64,000 nucleotides of DNA from Rhodococcus marinonascens NBRC 14363 (GTDB lineage: Bacteria > Actinomycetota > Actinomycetes > Mycobacteriales > Mycobacteriaceae), in the NCBI RefSeq assembly GCF_001894885.1, contig NZ_BCXB01000022.1, forward strand, positions 1-64,000, in the 5' to 3' direction. Positions 51,055-60,054 of the stretch are shown here, one piece after another. The notes below the pieces were generated by a model. It was given only the letters and a program-made list of their open reading frames with translations. It made no database searches and had not been told where the DNA came from. Position 1 is the first letter of the stretch; the number at the start of each line of letters is the position of its first letter. The position numbers and the translations under genes are program-made.

Positions 51055-51289
51055 ACGACAAGGGTAACGCTCAAGTGCGTTTTGTACTTCCGGCGTGCGC
51101 TCGACCCCGCGCCGCCCGCGCCGCCCGCGCCTGCACCAGGTCCTCTGCCGATACCGCCGTGACCACCGTTTGCGCTTGTGCCGCTGTCCGTGTCGGGCCT
51201 GACTCGCTCTGCGTCGACGCGGCCGACTTCGGTGTGCTGACGCTGGTAGACCTGGGTGTGCGGTTCGGCGCCCGTATAGCGGGGGAGTG

Positions 51290-52063
51290 CTATCGAATGA
51301 AGATCACTTCGACGAGGACATAGGCCGCCACGGTGAAGATTAGGTAGGCGAACCACTTCTGCAGTCGGGCGGCGTCGACGTTCTTCCCGTAGCGGGCTGC
51401 CACGAGCGATCCACCGATGGCGGTCGCCGTGAACACGGCGACGACACCCCAGTCGAGGCTGAGATTGCCGAGGTAGGCGAGGAGTCCGGATCCGGAGTTG
51501 GCGGTGACGATCACCAGTGAGGTGCCTACCGCCACGGACATCTCGATGCCGAGCAGCATAACGAGGGCCGGGATGATGAGAAACCCGCCGCCCACGCCGA
51601 AGAGTCCGGTCAAGAATCCGACGCCGAGACCAGCCGGGATGGCTCGGGAGGTGCACCGACGCCAGTTAACCGTGTATCCCTCTGCTCGGCAGGCAGTTCC
51701 GGTTTTCTCCGTGCTCGAGAGCATTCGGACTCCCGATGCGATCATCACTATCGCGAATCCGGCGAGGGTCACCGAGGGGGGGAGAAGTCGGTTCAATGCA
51801 CTCCCGGCGAATGCGGCCAGGAATCCGGTGACGGCAAACACGCCTGCGATTTGCCACTGGACTCGGTGGGCCCGGATCTTGGGGATGCTACCGAACAGGG
51901 ATGCGATACCGACCACCAGAAGGGACATCGGCACTGCTTGCGCGAGTGGGATTCCGAGCCCGTAGACGAGACCGGGAACGGCGAGGATCGACCCGCCGCC
52001 GCCGAGGAGGCCGAGCAGAATTCCGATGACGGCACCCAGCACCACGGAGGCGAGAATCGTCAT
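51290..52063 (-). CDS. TauE/SafE-family (sulfite/anion exporter-like) membrane protein
   Basis: Permease of 257 residues with about eight helices in two related halves. Each half starts with a glycine-rich loop: GILLGLLGGGGSILAVPGLV and GLGVGFLTGLFGVGGGFLII. The family exports sulfite, sulfonates or related anions. It follows the DUF302 gene by about 65 bp on the same strand, downstream of a CsoR/CstR-like operator. That pairing is seen in sulfide/persulfide-responsive gene sets, which favours a sulfur anion substrate (inference). Confidence 0.87.
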   Translation of the reverse strand: MTILASVVLGAVIGILLGLLGGGGSILAVPGLVYGLGIPLAQAVPMSLLVVGIASLFGSIPKIRAHRVQWQIAGVFAVTGFLAAFAGSALNRLLPPSVTLAGFAIVMIASGVRMLSSTEKTGTACRAEGYTVNWRRCTSRAIPAGLGVGFLTGLFGVGGGFLIIPALVMLLGIEMSVAVGTSLVIVTANSGSGLLAYLGNLSLDWGVVAVFTATAIGGSLVAARYGKNVDAARLQKWFAYLIFTVAAYVLVEVIFIR

Positions 52064-52127
52064 GAATATCTCCTATCGGTCTCGAGTCGTGTGGAGTTAC
52101 CGGCTTCCCTGCCCGGTTGCGGAGTTC

Positions 52128-52532
52128 TCAGGGCTGAGAGGCAAGGGTGTCGATGGCGGCCTGCAGGCGTGTCCCGGCGTCCTTGGCGACTGCTTCGAGT
52201 TCTGGTTCGCCGGTGAAGTTCACCATCAACTGCGGATTCATCGCTTCGACCAGGACGGCGCCTTCAGCGTTCGAGTCCTCGCGCACGATGACGTTACAGG
52301 GCAGGAGTAGCCCGATCTGACGGTTCACTTCCACGGCTCGATGCGCGAGCGGCGGATTGCAGGCGCCGAGAATCAGGTAGCGTTCCATGTCCTCTCCGAG
52401 CTTGGCCTTCAGGGTTGCCTGCATATCGATTTCGGTGAGCACCCCGAATCCTTGTTCTTTCAATGCGGTTCGGGTTCGTTCGACTGCGTCGGTGAACGAG
52501 GTTTCCAGTGTCGTCGACAGTGCCAGTTTCAT
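52128..52532 (-). CDS. DUF302 domain protein
   Basis: A 134-residue protein with the DUF302 fold: SFTDAVERTRTALKEQGFGV, LTEIDMQATLKAKLGED, then YLILGACNPPLAHRAVEVNR and IGLLLPCNVIVRED. The LGACNPP.A..A motif with its cysteine is the family signature, and a second cysteine (LPCNV) lies nearby. Function is unknown; members often accompany sulfur or metal-stress genes. The start ATG at 52532 has GGAG 9 nt upstream; one at 52547 is less likely. First gene of the operon with TauE behind an ATACCC-type operator. Confidence 0.87.
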   Translation of the reverse strand: MKLALSTTLETSFTDAVERTRTALKEQGFGVLTEIDMQATLKAKLGEDMERYLILGACNPPLAHRAVEVNRQIGLLLPCNVIVREDSNAEGAVLVEAMNPQLMVNFTGEPELEAVAKDAGTRLQAAIDTLASQP

Positions 52533-52715
52533 TGGGTGGGTCTCCATTTCGGTCGAATGGGATGGAAATGTCAGGGTGATTTCGAGGTGGTCAGTGAGGT
52601 GCGATAGCTCACCCGCTGCAGGCCGGCGCGCGGCGCAACCTGTTGAGGACAAGTGCGACGCTCTCTTCGTTTCCGACCATGGTCGTTCCCTTCAGTGAAT
52701 CTGACCTGCTCTATA

Positions 52716-52731
52716 ATACCCTATGGGGTAT
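52716..52731. promoter_or_regulatory. CsoR/CstR-like operator, site 1
   Basis: ATACCCTATGGGGTAT, inverted arms ATACCC/GGGTAT around four bases, overlapping a TATTAT-type -10 on the minus strand upstream of the DUF302-TauE genes. An identical site is at 55372. The sequence resembles operators of the CsoR/CstR/FrmR repressor family; no such regulator gene is in the window. Confidence 0.7.
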
Positions 52732-52773
52732 GTGCGGTGGGTGTGTGTTTGCCTACCGCACATACGTATTGGG

Positions 52774-54858
52774 TCATCCGTGAGAGAAGCTGATGTTCGG
52801 CAGCACACGCCGCAACCAGGCCGGGGACCACCAGGCGGCGTGACCGGTCAGTCGCAGCAGCACCGGCAGCAGCACGAGCCGGATGAGCACCGCGTCGAGC
52901 AAGACCGCGACACCGAGGATGATGCCCATCTCCTTCGGCGGGAGCGGGTCAGCAAGGGCGAAGGTGAAGAACACCGCCACCATCACCGCGGCGGCGGCGG
53001 CGATCACCCGACCCGAGTGCGCGAGCCCCATGACATGCGCGACCTTCGGGTCGCCTGACTCCTCGTAGTGCTCCTTCGCGGTGGCGAGCAGGAATACGGT
53101 GTAGTCCATCGCAATGGCGAAGATCATCGCGAAGAAGAACACCGGCCCCCAGCCGTCGAGGAATCCCTGCGGGGTGAAGCCGAGCAGGCCTGCCCCGTGC
53201 CCGTCCTGGAAGATCAGCTTCGCCACCCCGAACGCAGCGGCGGTCGAGAGCAGGCTGACCACGGTGCCCAGGATCGCGATCAACGGCGCCTGCAGGGCCA
53301 CCAGTAACAGGATGAACCCGAGCGTCAGGATGATGCCGATGATCACGGGCAGGTAGTCGTTGAGCGCCTGCTGCAGGTCGAGGTTCTCCGCGGGTGCGCC
53401 TCCGACCAGTGCCTGCGAGGGCAGGTCGGCACGCAGTCGGTCGAGAATCGAGCCCATCGCACTGTCGGAGGGGTCGACGTTCGGGACGGCCTGAAGCATG
53501 ACGTAGTCGGAGCCGTCCAAGGCAGGCGTCGGCGGGGTGACCATCGCGATGCCCTCGGTCGACTTCGCCGCGGCGGCAGTCGCCTCGGCTTCGGATGTGG
53601 GGGCAACGATCTGGAGCATGCCGGGTGCGCCCTCGCCCATCTGGGCCTGGACCAGTTCGTAGCCCTGGCGGACCGGGGCGTCCGTCGGCACGACCTCGAT
53701 GGAGGGCATCGCGACCTTGAGCCCGAGCACCGGGATCGACAGCGCGACCAGTACCAGGAGCGAACCTATTGCGAACGGCCATGGGTGCTTGTGCAGCAGG
53801 TTGCCCCAGGCATGGAATCCGGGGGACCGGTGTTGCTGTCGCTTCGCATACGGGAGCGAGCCGGCGTTGACCTTCCGTCCGAGCTTGCCCAGCACGGCCG
53901 GGAGCAGCGTCAGCGTGGCGGCGAGGACGAACGTCACCGCGAGCATGATTCCGACGGCCATGGTCCGCACCGCGGGGGCGGGGACCAGCAGTACCGCGGA
54001 AAGGCTCACCAGCACGGTCAGGCCCGAGAGTGCGACGGCCTTGCCCGCGGTGTCCATGGTCTCGGCGACCGCGGAGCGGGGGTCGCCGCTCTTGGACAGT
54101 GAATCCCGGAACCGCGCGACGATGAACAGGGCGTAGTCGATGCCCAGTGCCAGGGCGAACATCATCGCGAAGTTCATTGCCCACACCGAGATCGGCGTGA
54201 CGGTGTTGAGCAGCACCAGTCCGCCGGCCGACGCGACCAGCCCCGCGAGGGTGAGCAGCAGCGGCAGGCCCGCGGCCACGAGAGAACCGAAGGCCAGCAC
54301 CATGATCGCCATGGTCAGCGGCCAGGAGAACATCTCCGCCTTGATCATCGCGTCGTGATTGGCCTTGTTGAAGTCGCTCCACAGCGCGGAGGCGCCGGTC
54401 GGGTAGACCTCGACCACGTCCCCCGACAGCGCGGACAGCTCACCCTTGAGGTCGTCGACCGCCTTGACCATCTCGTCCGTGCTTGCGTTCGCGCCTGCAA
54501 TCAGGATGCCGGTGTGCCCGTCCGGGCTGATCGACATCCCGGGCTGCGGTGCAATCACCTCACCGAACCGGTCGTCCCCTTGGAAGACGGCGGTGGCCTC
54601 GGTGAGTACCTGCTGTACCGCCGGGTCCGTGATGGGCTTGGTATCCGAGTGCACAACCACCTGCACCGCAGCGGAGGAGTTTCCGCCAAAATGCTCCTGG
54701 GCGAGTTCGCGCACCCGCACCGACTCCGAACCGTTGGCCTGCCAGCCGGCGCCAGCCAGCGAGTTGAAGACGCTTGGAGCAGCCGCACCGAGGGCAACCA
54801 GCACGATCAGCCAGACGCCTAGCACCCATTTCGAATTCGTCGCCATGACAGCACCCAT
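52774..54858 (-). CDS. MMPL-family RND transporter
   Basis: Large membrane transporter of about 694 residues with twelve helices in the RND layout and two periplasmic loops. The proton-relay Asp-Tyr pairs of MMPL proteins are present in both halves: ALGIDYALFIVARFRDSL and IFAIAMDYTVFLLATAKEHY. It is shorter than lipid-exporting MmpL proteins and has no C-terminal extension. The start is uncertain: the ATG at 54858 has no ribosome binding site. The frame stays open upstream (ALARMGAVMATNSKWVLG is in frame) to a stop near 54952, while a well-placed AAGGAG-ATG at 54961 is in another frame. A CsoR-like operator half-match lies at 54979. Confidence 0.88.
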   Translation of the reverse strand: MGAVMATNSKWVLGVWLIVLVALGAAAPSVFNSLAGAGWQANGSESVRVRELAQEHFGGNSSAAVQVVVHSDTKPITDPAVQQVLTEATAVFQGDDRFGEVIAPQPGMSISPDGHTGILIAGANASTDEMVKAVDDLKGELSALSGDVVEVYPTGASALWSDFNKANHDAMIKAEMFSWPLTMAIMVLAFGSLVAAGLPLLLTLAGLVASAGGLVLLNTVTPISVWAMNFAMMFALALGIDYALFIVARFRDSLSKSGDPRSAVAETMDTAGKAVALSGLTVLVSLSAVLLVPAPAVRTMAVGIMLAVTFVLAATLTLLPAVLGKLGRKVNAGSLPYAKRQQHRSPGFHAWGNLLHKHPWPFAIGSLLVLVALSIPVLGLKVAMPSIEVVPTDAPVRQGYELVQAQMGEGAPGMLQIVAPTSEAEATAAAAKSTEGIAMVTPPTPALDGSDYVMLQAVPNVDPSDSAMGSILDRLRADLPSQALVGGAPAENLDLQQALNDYLPVIIGIILTLGFILLLVALQAPLIAILGTVVSLLSTAAAFGVAKLIFQDGHGAGLLGFTPQGFLDGWGPVFFFAMIFAIAMDYTVFLLATAKEHYEESGDPKVAHVMGLAHSGRVIAAAAAVMVAVFFTFALADPLPPKEMGIILGVAVLLDAVLIRLVLLPVLLRLTGHAAWWSPAWLRRVLPNISFSHG

Positions 54859-54978
54859 GCGCGCCAGCGCGCCACCCTGCGCCGGAGACTGGGATCCATC
54901 CGGCTTCGTCGCTGTCGTCGACAGCCGATCGCCGATCGCCGGTGTCGATTCTCCTTACGGTCATCTGCAAAACTCCTT

Positions 54979-54994
54979 ATACGGGTAGGGGTAT
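54979..54994. promoter_or_regulatory. CsoR/CstR-like operator, degenerate site 2
   Basis: ATACGGGTAGGGGTAT: the right arm GGGTAT matches sites at 52716 and 55372 exactly, the left arm is imperfect. It lies 18 bp upstream of the AAGGAG-ATG that opens the MMPL leader region, in a position suited to repression. The rest of the 308-bp gap between the MMPL and Cys-rich genes holds no recognisable gene. Confidence 0.5.
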
Positions 54995-55166
54995 ATACGC
55001 GGGCGCAATACGCCCGGTAGATGCGAGAGATCACCCACGTACGGTCGGCACTGGGGCCGTCAATCCTTCGCGCTGCGCGGCGAACCAGTGCACCCCGTCT
55101 GCGGGCGATGAAGGAGAGGCGAGCCATCGCCCCTTTCTTGTCGCGTGCAGCTCGCCGGCGGCGGGA

Positions 55167-55337
55167 TCAGCGGCCGAAAAACCAGCTGAAGATCCCAGAC
55201 TTGCCGGCTGGGTCGGGGTCTTCCTTGCAGGTGCAGCGACCGGACGCGGGAACCGACTTCATGACGCTCTCGACGTGCGCTCCGCAGCCTCCCCAGGTCG
55301 CCTTCTTGCAGCTCGAGCAGGTAACGGGATAACACAT
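55167..55337 (-). CDS. Small Cys-rich protein (56 residues)
   Basis: A short gene with an excellent ribosome binding site (AGGAGG, 5 nt spacing) and a compact product: MCYPVTCSSCKKATWGGCGA, then HVESVMKSVPASGRCTCKED and a C-terminal GIFSWFFGR. Six cysteines, four of them as CysxxCys-like pairs in the first 20 residues and CysxCys near the end, suggest binding of zinc, copper or an Fe-S/thiol partner. I know similar short proteins only as uncharacterised. It lies directly behind an ATACCCTATGGGGTAT operator, on the same strand as MMPL, DUF302 and TauE, so it probably belongs to the same metal- or sulfur-responsive regulon. Confidence 0.8.
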   Translation of the reverse strand: MCYPVTCSSCKKATWGGCGAHVESVMKSVPASGRCTCKEDPDPAGKSGIFSWFFGR

Positions 55338-55371
55338 AGGGTCCTCCTGTAGGTGGGATACAGCGACGACA

Positions 55372-55387
55372 ATACCCTATGGGGTAT
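55372..55387. promoter_or_regulatory. CsoR/CstR-like operator, site 3
   Basis: ATACCCTATGGGGTAT, identical to the site at 52716, 35 bp upstream of the Cys-rich gene and followed by a further ACATAGGGTGGG half-like element. The remaining ~250 bp to the rightward MFS gene at 55638 contain no gene I recognise. Confidence 0.7.
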
Positions 55388-55637
55388 ACATAGGGTGGGT
55401 GTGAATGGTCACGTGAATGTTGATCTGTCCTTGCGTTTCAGTTTTCACCGGCACGGGTCGGGCCAACGACGGTCCAGCGGGCGCCGCGGATCGGTGCATG
55501 CATGCTCCGAGTAACTCTTGCGAGGTCCCGGTCTCAGCGACTGCCGCCCGCAATGGGATGCCCAACTGGATCTTGCGCATGACGTTTTCACTAATGTGGG
55601 ACATATCCTCGGGGGAACGGCAGAAGAGCGGTTACTG

Positions 55638-57038
55638 ATGACTGACCTCCAGAGTCCCGCTCGGGGAATCCCGACGATCGCAGCTCGGATGGACCGTCTG
55701 CCAATCACGCGGCACCATCGGTGGCTGACGGTAGTGATCGGGCTCGGACTGTTCTTCGACATCTACGAAATCTTCTTGGCCGGGGTGCTCGGTAGCGTGT
55801 TGAGCGAGGAATTCCATCTGAGTGCCTCGCTCCTGCCGCTACTGCTGTCGTCAGCATTTCTGGGCATGTTTATCGGTGCGTTGACCCTTGGGCGCCTCGC
55901 GGACCTGCTCGGACGCCGCCGCGCGTTCCTGTTGAGCCTCGGTATCTACTCGGTGTTTTCCTTGCTGGCCGCGTTCAGTGCCGGTCCCGTAATGCTGTTG
56001 GTCACCCGGTTCTTGGCCGGCATCGGGATCGGCGCAGAGCCCCCGGTATCGGACACGTATCTCGGTGATCTGTTGCCGCCCGAAAACCGAGGGCGTTATA
56101 CCGCGTGGGCCTACACGCTGTCGTTCTGCGGTGTGCCGGCAGCGGGATTCCTCGCCCACTGGCTGGTACCCATTGCACCCTTCGGCTTCTCGGGGTGGCG
56201 GTGGATGTTTCTCGTCGGAGCACTGGGCGCGGTGATCGTGTTCGGGCTGCGCACGGCGCTTCCGGAGTCACCGCGCTGGCTGGAAGCGGTTGGGCGCACC
56301 GACGAGGCCGATGCGGTGGTGCGCCGCTTCGAGGTACAGGCCCTCGCGGAGGGCAATGTTCTACCGCGACCCGACGCCAGGCCGGTTGTCGCTGCATCGG
56401 AGACCGCGGCGCTGCGGAACCTGTTCGTGCGACCCTACTTCCGGCGAACACTGATGATGTCGGTGTTCCATGTGCTGCAGGCCTGGGGCTACTATGGGTT
56501 CGGAACCCTGGTGCCTCTTGTGTTGGTGGCGAAAGGTTTTCCGGTCGTGCAGTCACTGTTGTTCAGCGCCGTGACCTTTATCGGCTACCCGGTGGGGTCA
56601 GCGTTGTCGATCCCCATCGTCGAGCGGATCGAGCGCAAGTTCCTGGTGATGGGTTCCGGGATCGCGATGGCAGTTTTCGGGCTGGCCTTCGGTTACGCGA
56701 GCACCACCTGGGTGATCCTGTTGTTCGGGTTTCTCTACACGGCGATCAGCAACCTGTTCTCCAACTCGTCCCACATCTACCAGGCCGAGATCTTTCCTAC
56801 CCAACTGCGCGGCACTGCTACCAGTGGCACCTACTCGCTGTCCCGGCTCTCCAGTGCGGCGATGCCGTTCGTACTGGTGCCGCTGCTGCATCACGCCGGG
56901 GCTGGGATTGTATTCGCGGTGGTCGCCGGCGCCATGATCGCCATGGTTCTGGATATCGGCCTGCTCGGCCCGCGCACCACCGGCCGTGCGCTCGAATCGG
57001 TCAATTCCATCCCGGCCGCTCAGGCGGCGAGTTGTTGA
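55638..57038 (+). CDS. MFS transporter (metabolite:H+ symporter type)
   Basis: Twelve-helix transporter of 466 residues. The start RLPITRHHRWLTVVIGLGLF and FFDIYEIFLAGVLGSVL are typical of the aromatic-acid/sugar-like AAHS or SP-type MFS group. The A-motif is GRLADLLGRRRAFLL, PESPRWLEAVGRTDEA follows helix 6, and AEIFPTQLRGTATSGTY is the late sugar-porter-type signature. It probably imports an organic acid or similar nutrient. It converges on the OPA-type transporter gene, the two overlapping by 19 bp at their 3' ends, so it is probably a separate unit. Confidence 0.87.
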   Translation: MTDLQSPARGIPTIAARMDRLPITRHHRWLTVVIGLGLFFDIYEIFLAGVLGSVLSEEFHLSASLLPLLLSSAFLGMFIGALTLGRLADLLGRRRAFLLSLGIYSVFSLLAAFSAGPVMLLVTRFLAGIGIGAEPPVSDTYLGDLLPPENRGRYTAWAYTLSFCGVPAAGFLAHWLVPIAPFGFSGWRWMFLVGALGAVIVFGLRTALPESPRWLEAVGRTDEADAVVRRFEVQALAEGNVLPRPDARPVVAASETAALRNLFVRPYFRRTLMMSVFHVLQAWGYYGFGTLVPLVLVAKGFPVVQSLLFSAVTFIGYPVGSALSIPIVERIERKFLVMGSGIAMAVFGLAFGYASTTWVILLFGFLYTAISNLFSNSSHIYQAEIFPTQLRGTATSGTYSLSRLSSAAMPFVLVPLLHHAGAGIVFAVVAGAMIAMVLDIGLLGPRTTGRALESVNSIPAAQAASC

Positions 57039-58372
57039 CTTGGGGGACGGTGGCGGATCGTCAGTGTTGCCAACGCGCTCATCAGGCAGCACGCAGCGAC
57101 GATGGGGAAGATGTAACTCGTCTTGCCGGTTACGTCCATGACGTACCCGGTGATCGGTGCTGCGGCACCGGCGAAGAGATAGGCGAAGAAGTTCACTACG
57201 CCGATCGCGGTCCCGGCGACCTTCGTGCCGGAGATGTCGACGGTGAGGGCCCAAAATGAGGATTGTGGGCCGTAGACGAAGAATCCGGTGAGGAAGAGGA
57301 CGATCATTCCGGTTGTGAGGCCGAGGGGGGCGGCGTACATCGTTATCGATGCGGCGGCCCCGATGACGGTGAACAAGATGATGGGCCGGTCGCGTCTGGA
57401 ACCGAACACCCGATCCGATATCTCGCCGTTGGCCAAGGCGCCCACCGCCATGCCGGTCGGAAGTGCGACGGAGGTCCAAATAGGGCTGACGGCGCCGTCG
57501 TCCTGGCCTCCAGTCGCAGTGAGGAAATACACGGGCACCCAGGTCAGAAGGCCGTAACGGGCCGCGTTCAAGAATCCGATGGCAATCCCCGTCGACCAGA
57601 TCCTGGGGTTAGACAGGACGTGGGTGTATCGGGACAGCGACGATTCCTCGGCGGGTGGGCCTTCGGTGGTGTCTGGTTCGCGGGTGTCGGATTTCGTGAC
57701 GGCGTGCTCGAAAGCCAATTCCTCGGTGAAGTGTTTGGGCGGGATGATCTTCGCGCTCTCTGGAGATTCCCGGGACACCAGGAAGAAGACGATCCCGCCG
57801 ACGAGCATGAGCAGCACGGGAATGCGGAAGATCCATTCCCAGTCCAAGTGGAGGACGTCGACGATGATGGTGGAGGTGAGGTAGGCGATCACCGAGGCCA
57901 CCCCACCGGCGAATGTGTAGAAACCGAAACTTCGGCCCCGCTCGCTTGGTGGCCACCAGTTCGAGATGACCCGCCCGCCTGCGGTCCACCCCATCGCCTG
58001 GGCGTAGCCGTTGGCCGCCCACGCCGCACCCAGGCTCAACGGGCCGATCGCGAAACTGGTCACCCAGTTCAAGATGGTGGACAAGACCGTCCCGGCGGCC
58101 ATCACCCGCCGACCACCGATCTTGTCGACGATGTTTCCGTTGATTATCTGCCCGATCGCGTACGTCCACAGCAAGAGCCCGCTGATCCCGCCCAGCACTT
58201 CCTTGCTCAGGCCCAACTCGGCCTCGATTCCGGGAATCGCGAACCCGAACGTTTGCCGACCGGTGTAGAAGAAGGCGTAGCAGAACATGGTCGCAACCAA
58301 CATGCGCCACTGCAGCTTGCGGAACTTCTGATCGGGCACCGGATCGGCGGTGTGTGAATCGTTGACGGTCAT
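57020..58372 (-). CDS. OPA-family MFS transporter, likely phosphonoacetate/organophosphate uptake
   Basis: Organophosphate:phosphate-antiporter-type MFS protein of 450 residues. Landmarks are WRMLVATMFCYAFFYTGRQT with FGFAIPGIEAELGLSKE (GlpT-like helix 1), GISGLLLWTYAIGQIINGNI followed by VDKIGGRR, and the late NGEISDRVFGSRRDRPI. The conserved aromatic and Arg residues of helix 1 (FYTGRQ) correspond to the phosphate-coordinating region of OPA transporters. It lies 125 bp downstream of the phosphonoacetate hydrolase gene on the same strand, which suggests phosphonoacetate or a related phosphonate as substrate (inference from neighbour). Confidence 0.87.
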   Translation of the reverse strand: MTVNDSHTADPVPDQKFRKLQWRMLVATMFCYAFFYTGRQTFGFAIPGIEAELGLSKEVLGGISGLLLWTYAIGQIINGNIVDKIGGRRVMAAGTVLSTILNWVTSFAIGPLSLGAAWAANGYAQAMGWTAGGRVISNWWPPSERGRSFGFYTFAGGVASVIAYLTSTIIVDVLHLDWEWIFRIPVLLMLVGGIVFFLVSRESPESAKIIPPKHFTEELAFEHAVTKSDTREPDTTEGPPAEESSLSRYTHVLSNPRIWSTGIAIGFLNAARYGLLTWVPVYFLTATGGQDDGAVSPIWTSVALPTGMAVGALANGEISDRVFGSRRDRPIILFTVIGAAASITMYAAPLGLTTGMIVLFLTGFFVYGPQSSFWALTVDISGTKVAGTAIGVVNFFAYLFAGAAAPITGYVMDVTGKTSYIFPIVAACCLMSALATLTIRHRPPSQQLAA

Positions 58373-58497
58373 GTGCGTCGCTACCTAGGTCTCAGAGGAA
58401 TAAAACCTGTTCGCCGGTTTTGGCATCGCTCGGTGATCGCGCGGTGTTGGAGGGCAGTTAAACTGCCGGGCAGCATCTTTCGCGGTGGGGTGGAGAT

Positions 58498-59847
58498 CTA
58501 TACCAGGGAGGGACGTGCGGGTTGCGGGCGGTTGAGCGCGGTGGTCGCGACCCAGAACGCGTCGTAGTTGTGCACGCGGGCCGAACTACCGAGGTGTGTG
58601 TCGACCAGTTCCGGTTGCTCGAGTTGGCGGTTGATCACGAACGGGATGTTCAGTTCGCCCAGCGCTCCGTGTGAGCGTAGCGGCGCGTCGAGCTGCGTCA
58701 GATCGTGCCATTCTGCAAACCGTCCGACGGCGGTGTTCTTCTCGGCCAGCACGACGAGGTCGCCGATACGATCGGCGGGCAGCTCGTAGCGGTCGGCTGC
58801 CTCCTGACGCCTGTGTACGGCCTCGATACCGTCGATGCCGGCCAGCGCCTCGGAGACGGCATCGACATCGGCGCCCGCAGGCAGGTACACGCTCGCGAAC
58901 GAGCCGAGCGCGCCGTGGTGAACGGTGTACGGGTCGGTAATCGGCAAGATGACCCGGACGTCCTCCGACGGAGTGCCGAGCTCGTGGAGAATGCGTTTTA
59001 CCTCGTCTTCTACGAAGATGACGTTGGGTGTGCCATCCGGCAACGACTTCGCGCTCATGCCATGGTCTGCGGTGATCACGACAATGGCCCCGAGTGCATC
59101 GAGCTCGCTCGCGTACCGGTCGATCATCTCGTAGAAGGCGTTCGCGACCTCGGTGCCGGGCGCGTTCTTGTGCTGGATGTAGTCGGTCAGCGTCAGGTAC
59201 ATCAGGTCCGGCGTGCGGGTCTCGAGGATCTTGACGCCGGCAGCGAGCGCGAATTCGCTCAGGTCTGCCGAGTACACCTCTGGTAGTGGCCGGCCGGTCA
59301 GACTCAGGACATCGCCGATGCCGTTGGCCTCGATCGTTGCCTGGTCGGCCTTTTCGGCAGAGAAACAGATGCCGCGCCGAGACGGAGCCGTCATCCCTGG
59401 TGCGCCGTCGAGGTTCGGCCCCTCTTCGACGAGTCCGGCACCGAGCAGGCGTCGGAGCTTGTCCTTGGCGGTGACGACGGCGACGTCGAGGCCGGCCTCG
59501 TTGGCGACCGCGAAGATCGTCGGGATCCGCAGGAACTTCTTGTCGTTCATCAACACCTCCTCGCCGGTCTCGGTGTCGAAGATGTAGTTTCCGCTGATGC
59601 CGTGATATTTGGGCGGTCGTCCGGTGGCAATGGAGATGTTGTTGGGGTTGGTCAGCGCGGGCATCGCGCAATGGGCCGGTATGTATGTACCCCCTTCCGC
59701 CAATACCGCCTCGAGCCACGGCATCCGCCCCGCCTCAATCGCCTTCAGGTGATACTCGGGTTCACTACCGTCGATGCAGATGACCACCACGGGCGTGTCG
59801 GGGACATTGTATTCGCGGCCGTTGACGCTGAAGGATCTGGCGGGCAT
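58498..59847 (-). CDS. phnA: Phosphonoacetate hydrolase
   Basis: Alkaline-phosphatase-superfamily hydrolase cleaving the C-P bond of phosphonoacetate to acetate and phosphate; 449 residues. The first metal aspartate is in VVVICIDGSEPEYHLKAIEA, the nucleophilic threonine in CAMPALTNPNNISIATGRPP, the next ligands in TLTDYIQHKN and VVITADHGMSAKS, and the late histidine in YTVHHGALGS. SGNYIFDTETGEEVLMNDKK is specific for the family. The ATG at 59847 has GGAGGAG 6 nt upstream. The OPA-type transporter gene follows. No LysR-type PhnR regulator is present nearby. Other superfamily members (nucleotide pyrophosphatases) are less likely given the metal and specificity motifs. Confidence 0.93.
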   Translation of the reverse strand: MPARSFSVNGREYNVPDTPVVVICIDGSEPEYHLKAIEAGRMPWLEAVLAEGGTYIPAHCAMPALTNPNNISIATGRPPKYHGISGNYIFDTETGEEVLMNDKKFLRIPTIFAVANEAGLDVAVVTAKDKLRRLLGAGLVEEGPNLDGAPGMTAPSRRGICFSAEKADQATIEANGIGDVLSLTGRPLPEVYSADLSEFALAAGVKILETRTPDLMYLTLTDYIQHKNAPGTEVANAFYEMIDRYASELDALGAIVVITADHGMSAKSLPDGTPNVIFVEDEVKRILHELGTPSEDVRVILPITDPYTVHHGALGSFASVYLPAGADVDAVSEALAGIDGIEAVHRRQEAADRYELPADRIGDLVVLAEKNTAVGRFAEWHDLTQLDAPLRSHGALGELNIPFVINRQLEQPELVDTHLGSSARVHNYDAFWVATTALNRPQPARPSLV

Positions 59848-60054
59848 CTGAAACTCCTCCGGATGGGTACGACCAATGGCCTGCGCGGCGCTGTCTCGAC
59901 GCCGAACCGCAGGTGGTCGGATGTAGCTGTTCGCTCTCGTTTGCCACTGTGCGCTTTTGCTTCGGTGGGCGCAAGGAGATGTTCCGAGATTTATGGAAAA
60001 TGGGTCGTGACCAAGTTGTTCGTCAGGAGGGGTGAGCTGTGGTCGCCGGTTCTC

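Noticed and set aside
52949-54382. ~477-codon frame inside the MMPL gene
   Set aside because: Same-strand shadow in another frame with no domain; MMPL motifs are clear in the real frame.
55377-55604. 75-codon minus-strand ORF upstream of the MFS gene
   Set aside because: No good ribosome binding site, no known domain, and its end overlaps the CsoR-like operator.
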